Positions 54,137-63,483 of a DNA stretch of 64,000 bases are shown piece by piece. The position numbers and the translations under genes were made by a program. This stretch comes from Methylocystis rosea (GTDB lineage: Bacteria > Pseudomonadota > Alphaproteobacteria > Rhizobiales > Beijerinckiaceae): NCBI RefSeq assembly GCF_003855495.1, contig NZ_CP034086.1, positions 558,001 to 622,000 on the forward strand. The letters run 5' to 3'. How positions within the stretch are numbered: position 1 is the first letter of the stretch; each line of letters opens with the position of its first letter. The notes under the pieces were generated by a model. The model had not been told where the DNA came from and ran no database searches. It saw only the letters and a list, made by a program, of their open reading frames with translations.

Positions 54137-54711
54137 AAGGCGCCCCCTCACGTCAAGAGGCACGTAAAGTGCAATATTTTTGCGTGTGGCGGAAGCCACA
54201 GGACCCCTCTATTCCGTTCCCTTTCCTTGCTGTGCGACGTGGCGGCGCCCAGTTCCGGCCTGTTGGCCTCCGGCCGCTTCCCGCCTAACTGGTGACTTGC
54301 CGGCGACGTTGGCGGCAGTCCTCTGTCCGCCGAGGGCTGACATGACCCTTCCATGTTGGAGATGTCGCCGATCGGTCGACAGTTCCCGTTGGACTCCGGA
54401 CCGATAGCGGTCATTGCGGAATCCTCTCGCGAACGTCCGATATCTGTTCGCAGATCAAGGTCAGCTTCTGGCGCTAAGCGGTCTCAACGGGGCCTTATAA
54501 AGCAGCCCTTCACTAACCGCGATCTTCCCGGCTACGGTGCGACCGTTGAAACCCGTGCTAAAAGTGGTCGCTACCGCGCAAACTCGGGCGCCAGAAGCGA
54601 CATTCGATTTTCGTTATCGATGGGCCTTTTATTTGGGTGCGTCCTTGGCCAGCAACCCAAACGATCACAACGCGGAAGCGATTAGGCGGCGAAAGGCTAA
54701 ACGAGAGCAGC
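54137..54711. other. Divergent control region of the accessory patch
   Basis: These 575 bases separate the divergent STAND and bestrophin genes. Short frames occur but none has a good start or a plausible product. CTTCTGGCGC (54465-54474) and GCGCCAGAAG (54588-54597) form an inverted repeat with a 113-base gap, perhaps the trace of an old insertion. I found no tRNA or attachment site. Confidence 0.45.
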
Positions 54712-55590
54712 ATGCTCAGGTACGACACAAAAGCGTGGTGGAAGCTTATCTTCCAGTTTCACGAGGGAGACACTCTAAGGACTCTCTTACCAAACATATC
54801 CATCGTCGCGCTGTTTACGTTACTAGTAGTGTACTGCAACTCCGGAATAATGCCGGGGTATCTAAAATATACAGCGACAGTTCATAACCTCTTTGGGTTC
54901 GTTATCTCGCTTTTGCTAGTGTTCAGAACCAACACCGCTTATGATCGATGGTGGGAGGGTCGGCGGCTTTGGGGTTCTCTCGTCAACACATCTCGAAATA
55001 TCGCACTAAAGTGTCATTCGTATTTGGACGCACAAGATCGCGTTAGAGCGACGATCGCTTTCGATATAGCGAATTTTGCTGACGTGCTCAAAGACCATCT
55101 GCGAGGTCAAGCAAGTGACATTCCGTACCCGGTGGACCATGCGCCGAGCCTCGCTGCAGAACAGCTATTCATGGACGTCGCAAATCTTAATCGACAGGGA
55201 TTGATTAGCGAAGTTCAGTTTTTGACGCTGAATGGCGACCTGACGGCGCTTTCAGATATATGCGGGGCATGTGAGCGCATTAAAAAAACGCCAATACCCT
55301 TTTCCTATCATGTTTTCATAAAGAAGTTTGTCTTCTTTTACATTATCAGCATGCCATTCGTTTTTGCGCCAGAGTTTGGTTATTGGACAATTTTGGTCAC
55401 GAGTTTCATGTTTTATGTTCTTGCAAGCCTTGAGACGTTAGCAGAAGAGATCGAGAATCCGTTTGGTATTGACACAAACGATCTACCGTTAGACGAGTTT
55501 AGCATCCTCATCAAAAAGAACGCCCATGAAATTCTGGTCAATTACCCGATTCACAAAAGCGCAGAGATGACGGCCACGACGTACTCATGA
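54712..55590 (+). CDS. Bestrophin-family (UPF0187) membrane channel
   Basis: A 292-residue protein with membrane segments near 30-48, 57-75 and two in 200-245. Family blocks are FRTNTAYDRWWEGRRLWG (about 76-93), TPIPFSYHVFIKKF and EEIENPFGIDTNDLPLDE near the C-terminus. Bestrophins form pentameric anion-selective channels; some bacterial members conduct cations. Codon use is AT-rich compared with the rest of the window, indicating transfer. It is divergent from the STAND protein gene; any functional link is speculative. Confidence 0.88.
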   Translation: MLRYDTKAWWKLIFQFHEGDTLRTLLPNISIVALFTLLVVYCNSGIMPGYLKYTATVHNLFGFVISLLLVFRTNTAYDRWWEGRRLWGSLVNTSRNIALKCHSYLDAQDRVRATIAFDIANFADVLKDHLRGQASDIPYPVDHAPSLAAEQLFMDVANLNRQGLISEVQFLTLNGDLTALSDICGACERIKKTPIPFSYHVFIKKFVFFYIISMPFVFAPEFGYWTILVTSFMFYVLASLETLAEEIENPFGIDTNDLPLDEFSILIKKNAHEILVNYPIHKSAEMTATTYS

Positions 55591-55776
55591 ACGCGGCGAC
55601 CCGGGTCCGAAAGCCGATGGTACAGCTGTGCGATGACCTTTTGTGTGTTGATGGATCTCGACGGGTCTGCTCTTGGCGCAACGAGGATATTCTCCCGCCT
55701 CGCCATCGGCGCAGCATGTCGTTGACCTGCGTTGGCCCCGCCAATAGCTTGCGCGCAACTCGTGCAGGATTTTCCC

Positions 55777-56709
55777 ATGCTCCCCGTCTCCCCCCATCTC
55801 TCCCCCATCCGCTCCTTCCAGGGGCTCATCCTCACCCTCCAAAACTTCTGGGCGGCGCAGGGCTGCGTCATTCTGCAGCCCTATGACATGGAGATGGGCG
55901 CGGGCACCTTTCACCCCGCCACGACGCTGCGCGCGCTCGGGCCAAAGCCGTGGCGCGCGGCCTATGCGCAGCCCTGCCGGCGCCCCAAGGACGGGCGCTA
56001 TGGCGAGAACCCCAATCGCCTGCAGCATTACTATCAGTTCCAGGTGATCCTCAAACCCTCGCCCCCCGATCTGCAGGAGCTGTATCTCGCGTCGCTCGCC
56101 GCGATAGGGATCGATCCGAAGCTCCATGACATCCGCTTCGTCGAGGACGATTGGGAAAGCCCGACGCTCGGCGCCTGGGGGCTCGGCTGGGAATGCTGGT
56201 GCGACGGCATGGAGGTCTCGCAGTTCACCTATTTCCAGCAGGTGGCGGGATTCGAATGCGCGCCGGTCGCCGGCGAACTCACCTATGGCTTGGAGCGTCT
56301 CGCCTGCTATCTGCAGGGCGTCGACAGCATCATGGAGCTGAATTTCAACGGCCGCGACGGCGACGAAAAAGTCACCTACGCCGACGTCTTCCTGCAGGCC
56401 GAGCAGGAATATTCGCGCCATAATTTCGAAGCCGCCGACACGGGCAAACTTTTTGAAGATTTCAAGGACGCCGAATCCGAATGCGAGCGCCTGCTGCATT
56501 TTGGCGCGGGCTCGGGCGACGAGATGCATCTCATGGCGCTGCCGGCCTATGACCAATGCATCAAGGCGAGCCACGCCTTCAATCTTCTCGACGCGCGCGG
56601 CGTGATCTCGGTTACCGAGCGGCAGAGCTATATTCTGCGCGTGCGCGAACTCGCCAAAGCCTGCGGCGCGGCCTGGCTGCGCACGGCGGGCGGCGGCGCG
56701 AACGGCTAG
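55777..56709 (+). CDS. glyQ: Glycyl-tRNA synthetase alpha subunit
   Basis: Catalytic subunit of the bacterial alpha2beta2 glycyl-tRNA synthetase. The 310-residue protein has [56 protein letters not shown] (class II motif 2 area) and [16 protein letters not shown] (motif 3). ATG 55777 follows AGGA at seven bases. glyS is not found in the following 8 kb of the window; the next plus-strand gene is a small unknown that may sit between glyQ and a distant glyS. Confidence 0.97.
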   Translation: MLPVSPHLSPIRSFQGLILTLQNFWAAQGCVILQPYDMEMGAGTFHPATTLRALGPKPWRAAYAQPCRRPKDGRYGENPNRLQHYYQFQVILKPSPPDLQELYLASLAAIGIDPKLHDIRFVEDDWESPTLGAWGLGWECWCDGMEVSQFTYFQQVAGFECAPVAGELTYGLERLACYLQGVDSIMELNFNGRDGDEKVTYADVFLQAEQEYSRHNFEAADTGKLFEDFKDAESECERLLHFGAGSGDEMHLMALPAYDQCIKASHAFNLLDARGVISVTERQSYILRVRELAKACGAAWLRTAGGGANG

Positions 56710-56988
56710 GGCGCTCGCGCTATTGCGAAAGCCTCAATCGGCGCCCACCTCGTAAGAGGTAACAGCGTTTGTCATGCGCGTTGGCGCACATCTTCCAAGA
56801 TCGAAGCCATGCATAACAGTGCGTGAGACGGGCAACCGTCTTGCGCCGTTGGCGAGTAGCGGCGCGTGCGCGCCTGTCCTGTCTTTTGCCAGGAACCCAA
56901 GAGACATGGATGGGCGCGCGCTCCTTGACGCTGTGCCCGTTTCGTTCTAGTCATGTTCCGTGTTCATCCCTGATTAGCGGATCGTGCC

Positions 56989-57423
56989 ATGTATCAGCCC
57001 CGTTATCCGTCTTTCAGCGTCTCTCGCAGCATCTCTCGCAGCGCCTCTAGCAGCGTCTTGGGGCAAACGCTTGAGGATTCCGCGCCGCGCGGCCAGGCGC
57101 TTCTATCGCTGGCCGAGACGGATTCGCTGCGCAGCCGGTTCTTTTCCTGGCGCGGCGCTTCCGGCCGCCGCTATGTGTGCTCGGTGTTTCAGTCGGGCGA
57201 GGACTCTTTCGTCGCCGACGTGACGAATGGCGTCGTCATCGGCGTCGCGCGGGAGGGCGCGGCGACGCGGCCGGTCTGCGTCTTTCTCGCGCAGGAACGC
57301 AGCTACGGCGACCGCCGCGGGCTGCGCGAGATCGCGCGGGAGCTCGGCGTCGCCGAATGGCATGTGCATTTTTGCGCCGACGCCGCGTCGTTGCGCGATC
57401 TTTCCGCGTCGCTGCTCAACTGA
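56989..57423 (+). CDS. Conserved-looking protein of unknown function (144 aa)
   Basis: It starts MYQPRYPSFSVSRSISRSAS, a serine-rich stretch built from short tandem codon repeats. This is followed by an ordered domain (SLRSRFFSWRGASGRRYVCS, FVADVTNGVVIGVAREG, RPVCVFLAQERSYGDRRGLR, WHVHFCADAASLRDLSASL). The strand-helix pattern suggests a small alpha/beta fold. No known family comes to mind. The real start may lie after the Ser-rich part, as no strong ribosome site marks ATG 56989. Confidence 0.65.
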   Translation: MYQPRYPSFSVSRSISRSASSSVLGQTLEDSAPRGQALLSLAETDSLRSRFFSWRGASGRRYVCSVFQSGEDSFVADVTNGVVIGVAREGAATRPVCVFLAQERSYGDRRGLREIARELGVAEWHVHFCADAASLRDLSASLLN

Positions 57424-57490
57424 TCAGGCGGACCGTCTGTAGCGTAAGCGTTGCGTCGCGAGTTTCGTGCGCGTTGCGTATGGCGTCGCG

Positions 57491-58087
57491 TCAAAGCGGC
57501 GTCGGCTCATCGCCGGCGCCGCCGGTCGCGGGCCCCGCTCGGCATGACTGATGATCGAGCCGGCGGACGACCTCGGCGAGCTCGGCGTCATGGATGTCGA
57601 GCCGCAGCAGATGTTCGTATGTGTTGCGCACATAGGCGGGATTGTCGCCATTGAGGCCGACGCCCTCGGCGATCAGGCGAATCATCTCGTCTTCCGGCAG
57701 CCGCCCGGCATATTGGATATGCGTGCGGTCGACGACATAGGCGAGGGCCTTGGCGCAGCCGCCGTCCACAAATCGCACGCCGAGCGTTTTCTCCAGATAG
57801 ACCGAGGTGACGAGTTCGCGTTCGCGCAGATAGCGAATCGTTTTGTCGCGGTCGCGCGCTGCGATTTTGAAGGCGACGCCCTGGCAGGAGCCGCCGCGAT
57901 CGAGCCCCAGCACCAGTCCCGGCCGCTGCGGCGTGCCGCGATGGACATGCGAGAAGATGCACAGCGCGCGGTGATAGCCGTGCACCCAGGCGAGCGCGCT
58001 GTCGATGAAGTCGAAGCCCGGCCGCCACATCAGCGACCCGTAGCCGAACACCCAGAAATCTTCGTCCCGCGGACTGGCTGAACCCAT
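57491..58087 (-). CDS. chaC: Gamma-glutamylcyclotransferase, ChaC family
   Basis: Cleaves glutathione to 5-oxoproline and Cys-Gly. The 198-residue protein begins with the fold signature FWVFGYGSLMWRPGFDF (the YGSL loop that binds gamma-glutamyl), followed by RTHIQYAGRLPEDEMI and a catalytic Glu region in the middle. The central GLVLGLDRGGSCQGVAFKI is typical for ChaC1/2-like enzymes. In bacteria it may take part in glutathione turnover. Confidence 0.93.
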   Translation of the reverse strand: MGSASPRDEDFWVFGYGSLMWRPGFDFIDSALAWVHGYHRALCIFSHVHRGTPQRPGLVLGLDRGGSCQGVAFKIAARDRDKTIRYLRERELVTSVYLEKTLGVRFVDGGCAKALAYVVDRTHIQYAGRLPEDEMIRLIAEGVGLNGDNPAYVRNTYEHLLRLDIHDAELAEVVRRLDHQSCRAGPATGGAGDEPTPL

Positions 58088-58143
58088 TCTTCGCCCTGGA
58101 GCCTCGCGATTTCGCTCAAAGATTCGCAGTGCTCGACTGAAGG

Positions 58144-58330
58144 TTCCTCATCCTGAGGAGCCTGCGCAGCAGGCATCTCGAAGGACGAGGGAACCTTCAC
58201 GCACGCCTTTTAAGCTCTCCCTCGTGCTTCGAGACGCGCCTTCGATCTCGGGCCTGCCCGAGATCGACATTAAATCCGCGAGTCGGGTAAATCGCGACTT
58301 GCGGGCGCTCCTCAGCATGAGGGAGAGGAT
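58144..58330. repeat. Intergenic repeat family B
   Basis: Starts TTCCTCATCCTGAGGAGCCT and ends CGCTCCTCAGCATGAGGGAG. It has the same internal order as 22969-23153, including CTTCGATCTCGGGCCTGCCC and the AGTCGGGTAAATCGCGACTT hairpin. It fills the gap between the divergent chaC and smc genes together with about 190 bases of unassigned sequence before smc. Confidence 0.85.
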
Positions 58331-58526
58331 AGCTGTCCTTCACTAGACGCCCAGCGTCTCTATTCCTATTTTTTCCGCCGCAATCCTGCGATGCAATGAA
58401 AATCGTGATTCGGCGCCCCGCCGTGTGTCGGGGAAATGGCGCGACGCGTGAAACGAAGCGCCTACCCACAACATATCGCGTCGGTTTTCTTGCTTTCCCC
58501 TGTAGTTTGTGGCGGTCTTTAGGGCA

Positions 58527-61500
58527 ATGAAATTCGAGCGCCTGCGCCTTCTGGGCTTCAAGAGCTTCTGCGAGCCGACCGATTTCCTCATCGAGCCGGG
58601 CTTGACCGGCGTCGTCGGCCCCAATGGCTGCGGCAAGTCGAATCTCGTCGAAGCCCTGCGCTGGGTGATGGGCGAAAACTCCTATAAAAACATGCGCGCG
58701 TCCGGCATGGACGACGTGATTTTCTCGGGCGGCGGCTCGCGCCCGGCGCGCAATCTCGCCGAAGTCGGGCTGGTGCTCGACAATTCGTCGCGCACCGCGC
58801 CGGCGGCCTTCAACGACGCGGACGCGATCGAGGTCACGCGCCGAATCGAGCGCGAGCAGGGCTCCACCTACCGAATCAACGGCCGCGAGGTGCGCGCCCG
58901 CGACGTGCAGCTTCTCTTCGCCGACGCCGCCACCGGCGCGCGATCGCCTTCGCTCGTGCGCCAGGGCCAGATCGGCGAGATCATTTCGGCGAAGCCGCAG
59001 GCGCGCCGCCGCATTCTTGAGGACGCCGCCGGCGTCGCCGGGCTGCATTCGCGCCGGCACGAGGCTGAGCTGCGCCTCAACGCCGCGTCGGAAAATCTCA
59101 CGCGCCTCGAAGACGTGCTGAAGCAGGTCGACAGCCAGGCCGACAGCTTGAAGCGGCAGGCGCGCCAAGCCAACAAATACCGCGGGCTTGCGGCGCAAAT
59201 CCGCAAGAATGAGGCGCTGGCGGCGCTTCTCGCCTATCAGCTCGCCGCACAGCAGCTGCAGGGCGCCGCCGAGAAGCTCGACGCCGGCCGGCGCAGCGTG
59301 CAGGAACGCACGCTGGAGCAGGCCGAGGCGGCGAAATTTCAGGCGGTCGCCGCGCATGAGCTGCCGCCGCTGCGCGAGAAGGAGGCCGAGGCCGGCGCGG
59401 CGCTGCATCGGCTCGTCGTCGCGCGTCAGGCGCTCGAGGCCGACGAGCAGCGCGCCAAGCAGCGAATCGCCGAGCTTCAGCGGCATATCGAACAGTTCGG
59501 CCGCGATCTCGAACGTGAACGCGCGCTGATCCAGGACGCGGCCGAGGTCGCGCAGCGGCTTGAGGACGAGCGCGGCGAGCTGCAAGGCGGCGACGCCCAC
59601 GACGCCGGCCGCGAGACCGAGGCGCAAGCGCGGCTGATCGACATCGAAGCCGCGCTGGCGGCGACCGAGGCCGAGCTGGCGAGCGCGCAGGAGCAACTCG
59701 CCGGCGTCAACGCCAAGCGGGCGGCGCTCGAAGCGGCGCTCCGCGACGAAAATCAGCGGGTCGCGCGCTTCGAGGCGGAGCTGACCCGCATCGAGACGGA
59801 ATTTGCGCTGATCGCCGGGCAGGGCGGCGGCGCCGACGAGGTCGAGCGTCTCGCCCAGGCCTTCGAACAGGCGGCGCAGGACGCGCGCGCCGCCGAAGAA
59901 GCGACGCAGGAGACCGAGGCCGCCACGCGGCGGGCGCGCGACGCCGAGGCCGCCGCCCGCACGCCGCTGGAGCCGGCGGCGCTGCGCGCCCAGCGGCTTG
60001 AGACCGAAATCCGCACGCTCGAACATCTGCTGCAAACCGGCTCCGGCGGCCTCTGGGCGCCGGTCGTCGAGAGCATGACCGTCGAGAAAGGCTATGAGAC
60101 CGCGCTGGGCGCGGCGCTTGGCGACGATCTTGACGCCTCGGCCGATGATTCGGCGCCGGCGCATTGGTCGGTGACGCCCGGCGAGGGCGACCCGGCCCTG
60201 CCCAATGGCGTGCGCGCGCTCGCCGCGCTTGTCGATGCGCCGCCGGCGCTGCGCCGTCGCCTCGCGCAGATCGGCGTCGTGCTGCGCACAGAGGGCGAGA
60301 GCCTGCGCAAACTCTTGAAAACCGGCCAGCGGCTCGTCTCCAAGGAGGGCGATCTGTGGCGCTGGGACGGCTTCACCCAGGCCGCCGAGGCGCCGACCGC
60401 CGCCGCGCGCCGCCTCGCCGAGAAGAACCGGCTCGCCGATCTGCGCGTCGAAGCCGCCGCCGCGCGCGCCGCAGCCGATTCGCTGACGCAAGCGTTGAAC
60501 GCCGCGCGCGAGGCCGCGCGAGCGGCCGCTCAGGCCGAAGCGGAGGCGCGCGACGCGCATCGCCGCGCCCGCGTCCGCCTGGAGGAAGCGCGCGAACGCC
60601 ATTCGACGGCGGAGCGTCGCCAGGGGCAGATCGCCCAGCGCCTGTCGGCGCTGCAGGAAGCCAAGGCGCGGACGCTCGCCAATCGCGACGAGGCCGCGCA
60701 GAAGCGCGCAAGCGTGACGCAGGCGCTCGACCAGCTTGAGGAGCCGGCGTTCCTCGCCGGCGCTTTGGAGAATTTGCGTGGCCGCGCCACGGCCGAGCGC
60801 GCCCAGGCCGGCGAGGCGCGGGCCGCGGTCGCCTCCCTGCGCCACGAAAGAGCCGCGCGCGCGTCGCGGCTCGCGGCGATCGCGCGAGAAACTTCGTCAT
60901 GGGCGGAGCGCCGCGATCGTGCGCAGGACCGCATCGGCGAACTCGAAGAGCGGCTGGCGACGGCGCAAGAGGAAAACGCGCGGTTAGACGACGCGCCCGA
61001 CGCCTTCATCGGCCAGCGCCGCGCGCTGATGAATGCGCTCGAAGAGGCCGAGGCCGCCCGCCGCGACGCGTCCGACGCGCGCGCCAGCGCCGAAACGCGT
61101 CTCACTGAGGCCGACCGCGCCGCGCGCGCCGCGCTCGAGGCGATGAGCGCCGCGCGCGAAGAGATGGCGCGCAGCGAAGCGCAACTGGAGGCCGCGCGCC
61201 AGCGCGTCGCCGACGTCGAGCGCGCCATCGCGCATGATCTCGAATCGACGCCGCAGGCGCTCGCGCAACTCGCCGAGGTCAAAGACGGCGACGATCTGCC
61301 GGAGATCGCCGACATCGAACGGCGGCTGGAGAATTTGCGCGCCGACCGCGAACGGCTCGGCGCCGTCAATCTGCGCGCCGAGGACGAACTCACCGAGGTC
61401 GAGGCGCAGCGCGAAAAAATGATCGCCGAGCGCGACGATCTTTCGGAAGCGATCAAGAAATTGCGCGCCGCGATCGCCAGTCTCAACAAGGAGGGGCGCG

Positions 61501-61982
61501 AGCGCATGCTCGCCGCCTTCGACAAGGTCAACGCGCATTTCAAGGAGCTGTTCACGCTGCTGTTCGACGGCGGCGCGGCGGAATTGCAGCTCGTCGAAAG
61601 CGACGATCCGCTTGAGGCCGGCCTCGACATTCTCGCGCGACCGCCGGGCAAGAAGCCGACGACGATGACGCTGCTGTCGGGCGGCGAGCAGGCGCTGACC
61701 GCCATGTCGCTGATTTTTGCGGTGTTCCTGACCAATCCGTCGCCGATCTGCGTGCTCGACGAGGTCGACGCGCCGCTCGACGACAGCAATGTCGAGCGCT
61801 TCTGCGATCTCCTCGAGGAGATGCGCAAGAAGACCGACACGCGCTTCGTCACCATCACCCATAATCCGATCACCATGGCGCGCATGGACCGGCTGTTCGG
61901 CGTGACGCAGGCCGAGCGCGGCATCTCGCAGCTCGTCTCCGTCGATCTCGAGCAGGCGGAGAAATTCGCGCTGGCGAGTTAA
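58527..61982 (+). CDS. smc: Chromosome segregation protein SMC
   Basis: ATPase of the bacterial condensin complex. The 1151-residue protein has an N-terminal MKFERLRLLGFKSFCEP head with Walker A GPNGCGKSN (near 33-41), two coiled-coil arms around a hinge (about 490-620), and a C-terminal head with ABC signature LLSGGEQALTAMSLIFAVF and Walker B ICVLDEVDAPLDDSN. ATG 58527 follows AGGGCA; a GTG at 58509 is less likely. Partners ScpA and ScpB are not in the window. Confidence 0.97.
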   Translation: MKFERLRLLGFKSFCEPTDFLIEPGLTGVVGPNGCGKSNLVEALRWVMGENSYKNMRASGMDDVIFSGGGSRPARNLAEVGLVLDNSSRTAPAAFNDADAIEVTRRIEREQGSTYRINGREVRARDVQLLFADAATGARSPSLVRQGQIGEIISAKPQARRRILEDAAGVAGLHSRRHEAELRLNAASENLTRLEDVLKQVDSQADSLKRQARQANKYRGLAAQIRKNEALAALLAYQLAAQQLQGAAEKLDAGRRSVQERTLEQAEAAKFQAVAAHELPPLREKEAEAGAALHRLVVARQALEADEQRAKQRIAELQRHIEQFGRDLERERALIQDAAEVAQRLEDERGELQGGDAHDAGRETEAQARLIDIEAALAATEAELASAQEQLAGVNAKRAALEAALRDENQRVARFEAELTRIETEFALIAGQGGGADEVERLAQAFEQAAQDARAAEEATQETEAATRRARDAEAAARTPLEPAALRAQRLETEIRTLEHLLQTGSGGLWAPVVESMTVEKGYETALGAALGDDLDASADDSAPAHWSVTPGEGDPALPNGVRALAALVDAPPALRRRLAQIGVVLRTEGESLRKLLKTGQRLVSKEGDLWRWDGFTQAAEAPTAAARRLAEKNRLADLRVEAAAARAAADSLTQALNAAREAARAAAQAEAEARDAHRRARVRLEEARERHSTAERRQGQIAQRLSALQEAKARTLANRDEAAQKRASVTQALDQLEEPAFLAGALENLRGRATAERAQAGEARAAVASLRHERAARASRLAAIARETSSWAERRDRAQDRIGELEERLATAQEENARLDDAPDAFIGQRRALMNALEEAEAARRDASDARASAETRLTEADRAARAALEAMSAAREEMARSEAQLEAARQRVADVERAIAHDLESTPQALAQLAEVKDGDDLPEIADIERRLENLRADRERLGAVNLRAEDELTEVEAQREKMIAERDDLSEAIKKLRAAIASLNKEGRERMLAAFDKVNAHFKELFTLLFDGGAAELQLVESDDPLEAGLDILARPPGKKPTTMTLLSGGEQALTAMSLIFAVFLTNPSPICVLDEVDAPLDDSNVERFCDLLEEMRKKTDTRFVTITHNPITMARMDRLFGVTQAERGISQLVSVDLEQAEKFALAS

Positions 61983-62111
61983 TGGATCGAGACCGTTCTT
62001 GAGCTGATTGGACCCCTAGGCGCCCTAAATGTCGCAGACGAGGACGCGCTTGGCCTCTGCTTGGGCGCGAACGCGTGAGGTCAATTTTCGGTTGATCTTG
62101 TCCGCAACGCC

Positions 62112-62220
62112 GTCATTCCCGGCAGGCCGCAGGCCTGACCCGGAATCCAGAGCCGATCCAGGAATGCTGGTTTTGCTTCTGGATTCCCGATCGCGCGCAA
62201 GACGCGCGTCGGGAATGACC
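62112..62220. repeat. Intergenic repeat family C
   Basis: GTCATTCCCGGCAGGCCGCA at one end and CGCGCGTCGGGAATGAC at the other, with TCTGGATTCCCGATCGCG inside. Same family as 6057-6151 and 30935-31033. It lies between smc and the AI-2E-family gene. Confidence 0.85.
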
Positions 62221-62264
62221 TGCGAGCGGTTCGAACGAAAATCGTATGATCGGGCGAAGCTGAT

Positions 62265-63293
62265 ATGACCAGAAGCGAATTCGTTCTGCGTTCGGCGATT
62301 TTCATTGCGCTCGCCCTAACGCCGTTTCTCATCTGGCTGCTCTTCGACGTCATCGTGCTTGCGACAGGCGCGGTGCTCGTCGCAACGCTCATTCATCTCG
62401 TCGCGACGCCGTTTCTCAAGCTGCGCCTGCCGCGCGGCGTGGCGCTCACGCTCTCGGGCCTGCTGATCGCGTCGGTCATCGGCGGAACCTTCTATCTCTT
62501 CGGCCGGACAATGGCTTCGGAGTTTCATGAGGTGCTGCGCCGCGCCGAGGACACAGCGGACGCCATCTCGATCGAAATCAGCCGATCGGGACTCGCCGAC
62601 TATCTGCCAAAATCGTTGAGCGAAGATTTTTCGCTGTCGGGTCTGCTCGGACGGTCGTTCACCATCAGCATCGAGGCCGTTCTGGGCGGACTCGTGGCTT
62701 TTTTCGCCGGAGTGTTCATCGCGAGCGAGCCGGCGCTCTACAGCGAAGGCTTCACATTGCTGTTTGCGCCGCGCTGGCGCAACAGAGCGCGCGAAACGCT
62801 CGGTCACGTCTCCACTGCGCTGCGCCGCTGGCTGCTCGGTCAGATGATTGAAATGGTCACGATGGGCGTCATGGCCGGCGTGGCGGTCTGGCTCATCGGC
62901 CTGCCGTCGCCCTTCGCGCTTGGCGCCATATCGGGGCTCTCGGAATTCATCCCCTATATCGGGCCGATTCTGGCGATCTTTCCTTCAGTGGCGGTCGCGG
63001 CGACGATCGGCCCCTATACGATGCTTTGGACGATCCTCGCCTATCTCGCCATTCATCAGCTCGACGGCAACATGATCATGCCGCTCATCCAGCGGCAATT
63101 GGTGCGTGTGCCGCCGGCGCTCATGCTCATTTCGATCGCGTTGTTCGGCACGCTGTTCGGATTGGGCGCGACGATCTTCGCCGCGCCGCTGACGGTCATC
63201 ATCTATGTCGCGGTGATCAAGCTCTATGTGCGCGATACGCTGGGCGAGTCGACGACGCTGCCGGGAGAGAAAGCGCAAACACCCTCCCCTTGA
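62265..63293 (+). CDS. AI-2E-family transporter
   Basis: A 342-residue inner-membrane protein with about seven or eight hydrophobic segments. Examples are AIFIALALTPFLIWLLFDVI, LTLSGLLIASVIGGTFYLF, and the family core FALGAISGLSEFIPYIGPILAIFPSVAVAATIG (here about 220-250) followed by DGNMIMPLIQRQLVRVPPAL. Named for TqsA, but most members export other solutes or cations, so autoinducer transport is not implied. Its last codons (TPSP, stop) lie in a family A repeat that begins at 63281. Confidence 0.92.
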   Translation: MTRSEFVLRSAIFIALALTPFLIWLLFDVIVLATGAVLVATLIHLVATPFLKLRLPRGVALTLSGLLIASVIGGTFYLFGRTMASEFHEVLRRAEDTADAISIEISRSGLADYLPKSLSEDFSLSGLLGRSFTISIEAVLGGLVAFFAGVFIASEPALYSEGFTLLFAPRWRNRARETLGHVSTALRRWLLGQMIEMVTMGVMAGVAVWLIGLPSPFALGAISGLSEFIPYIGPILAIFPSVAVAATIGPYTMLWTILAYLAIHQLDGNMIMPLIQRQLVRVPPALMLISIALFGTLFGLGATIFAAPLTVIIYVAVIKLYVRDTLGESTTLPGEKAQTPSP

Positions 63294-63306
63294 GGGGGAG
63301 GGTGGG
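63281..63306. repeat. Intergenic repeat family A, single unit
   Basis: ACCCTCCCCTTGAGGGGGAG and GGT, the same hairpin as in 4663-4833. It overlaps the last 13 bases of the transporter gene and provides its TGA stop (63291-63293). Confidence 0.85.
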
Positions 63307-63483
63307 CGACACGACGAACGCCGTCGTCCTGTGAGCAATTTCGCCTTCGTGATCGCGGCCGCCAGCGCCTTCCTTCTTTGGCGACGGCGGGGCGGGGCGG
63401 ATTATCCTGCGCTCGCGCTCAGCCCTCTGCGCGCGCATGGGACCGGCTGTTCGGGGTGACTCACGCCGCGCGCGCATGCCGCG

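Noticed and set aside
54137..54711. Search for a tRNA or attachment site bordering the accessory patch
   Set aside because: No cloverleaf, CCA end or long direct repeat could be found by eye; only short, weak repeats.
58197..60845. A very long open frame (882 codons) on the minus strand opposite smc
   Set aside because: It is the antisense shadow of a high-GC coiled-coil gene; its product is Arg/Gly/Leu-rich without domains, and smc is certain.
63330..63460. A short plus-strand frame with a hydrophobic start (GTG, SNFAFVIAAASAFLLW)
   Set aside because: No ribosome site, adjacent to a repeat, and its end is a copied piece of smc; not enough to call a gene.
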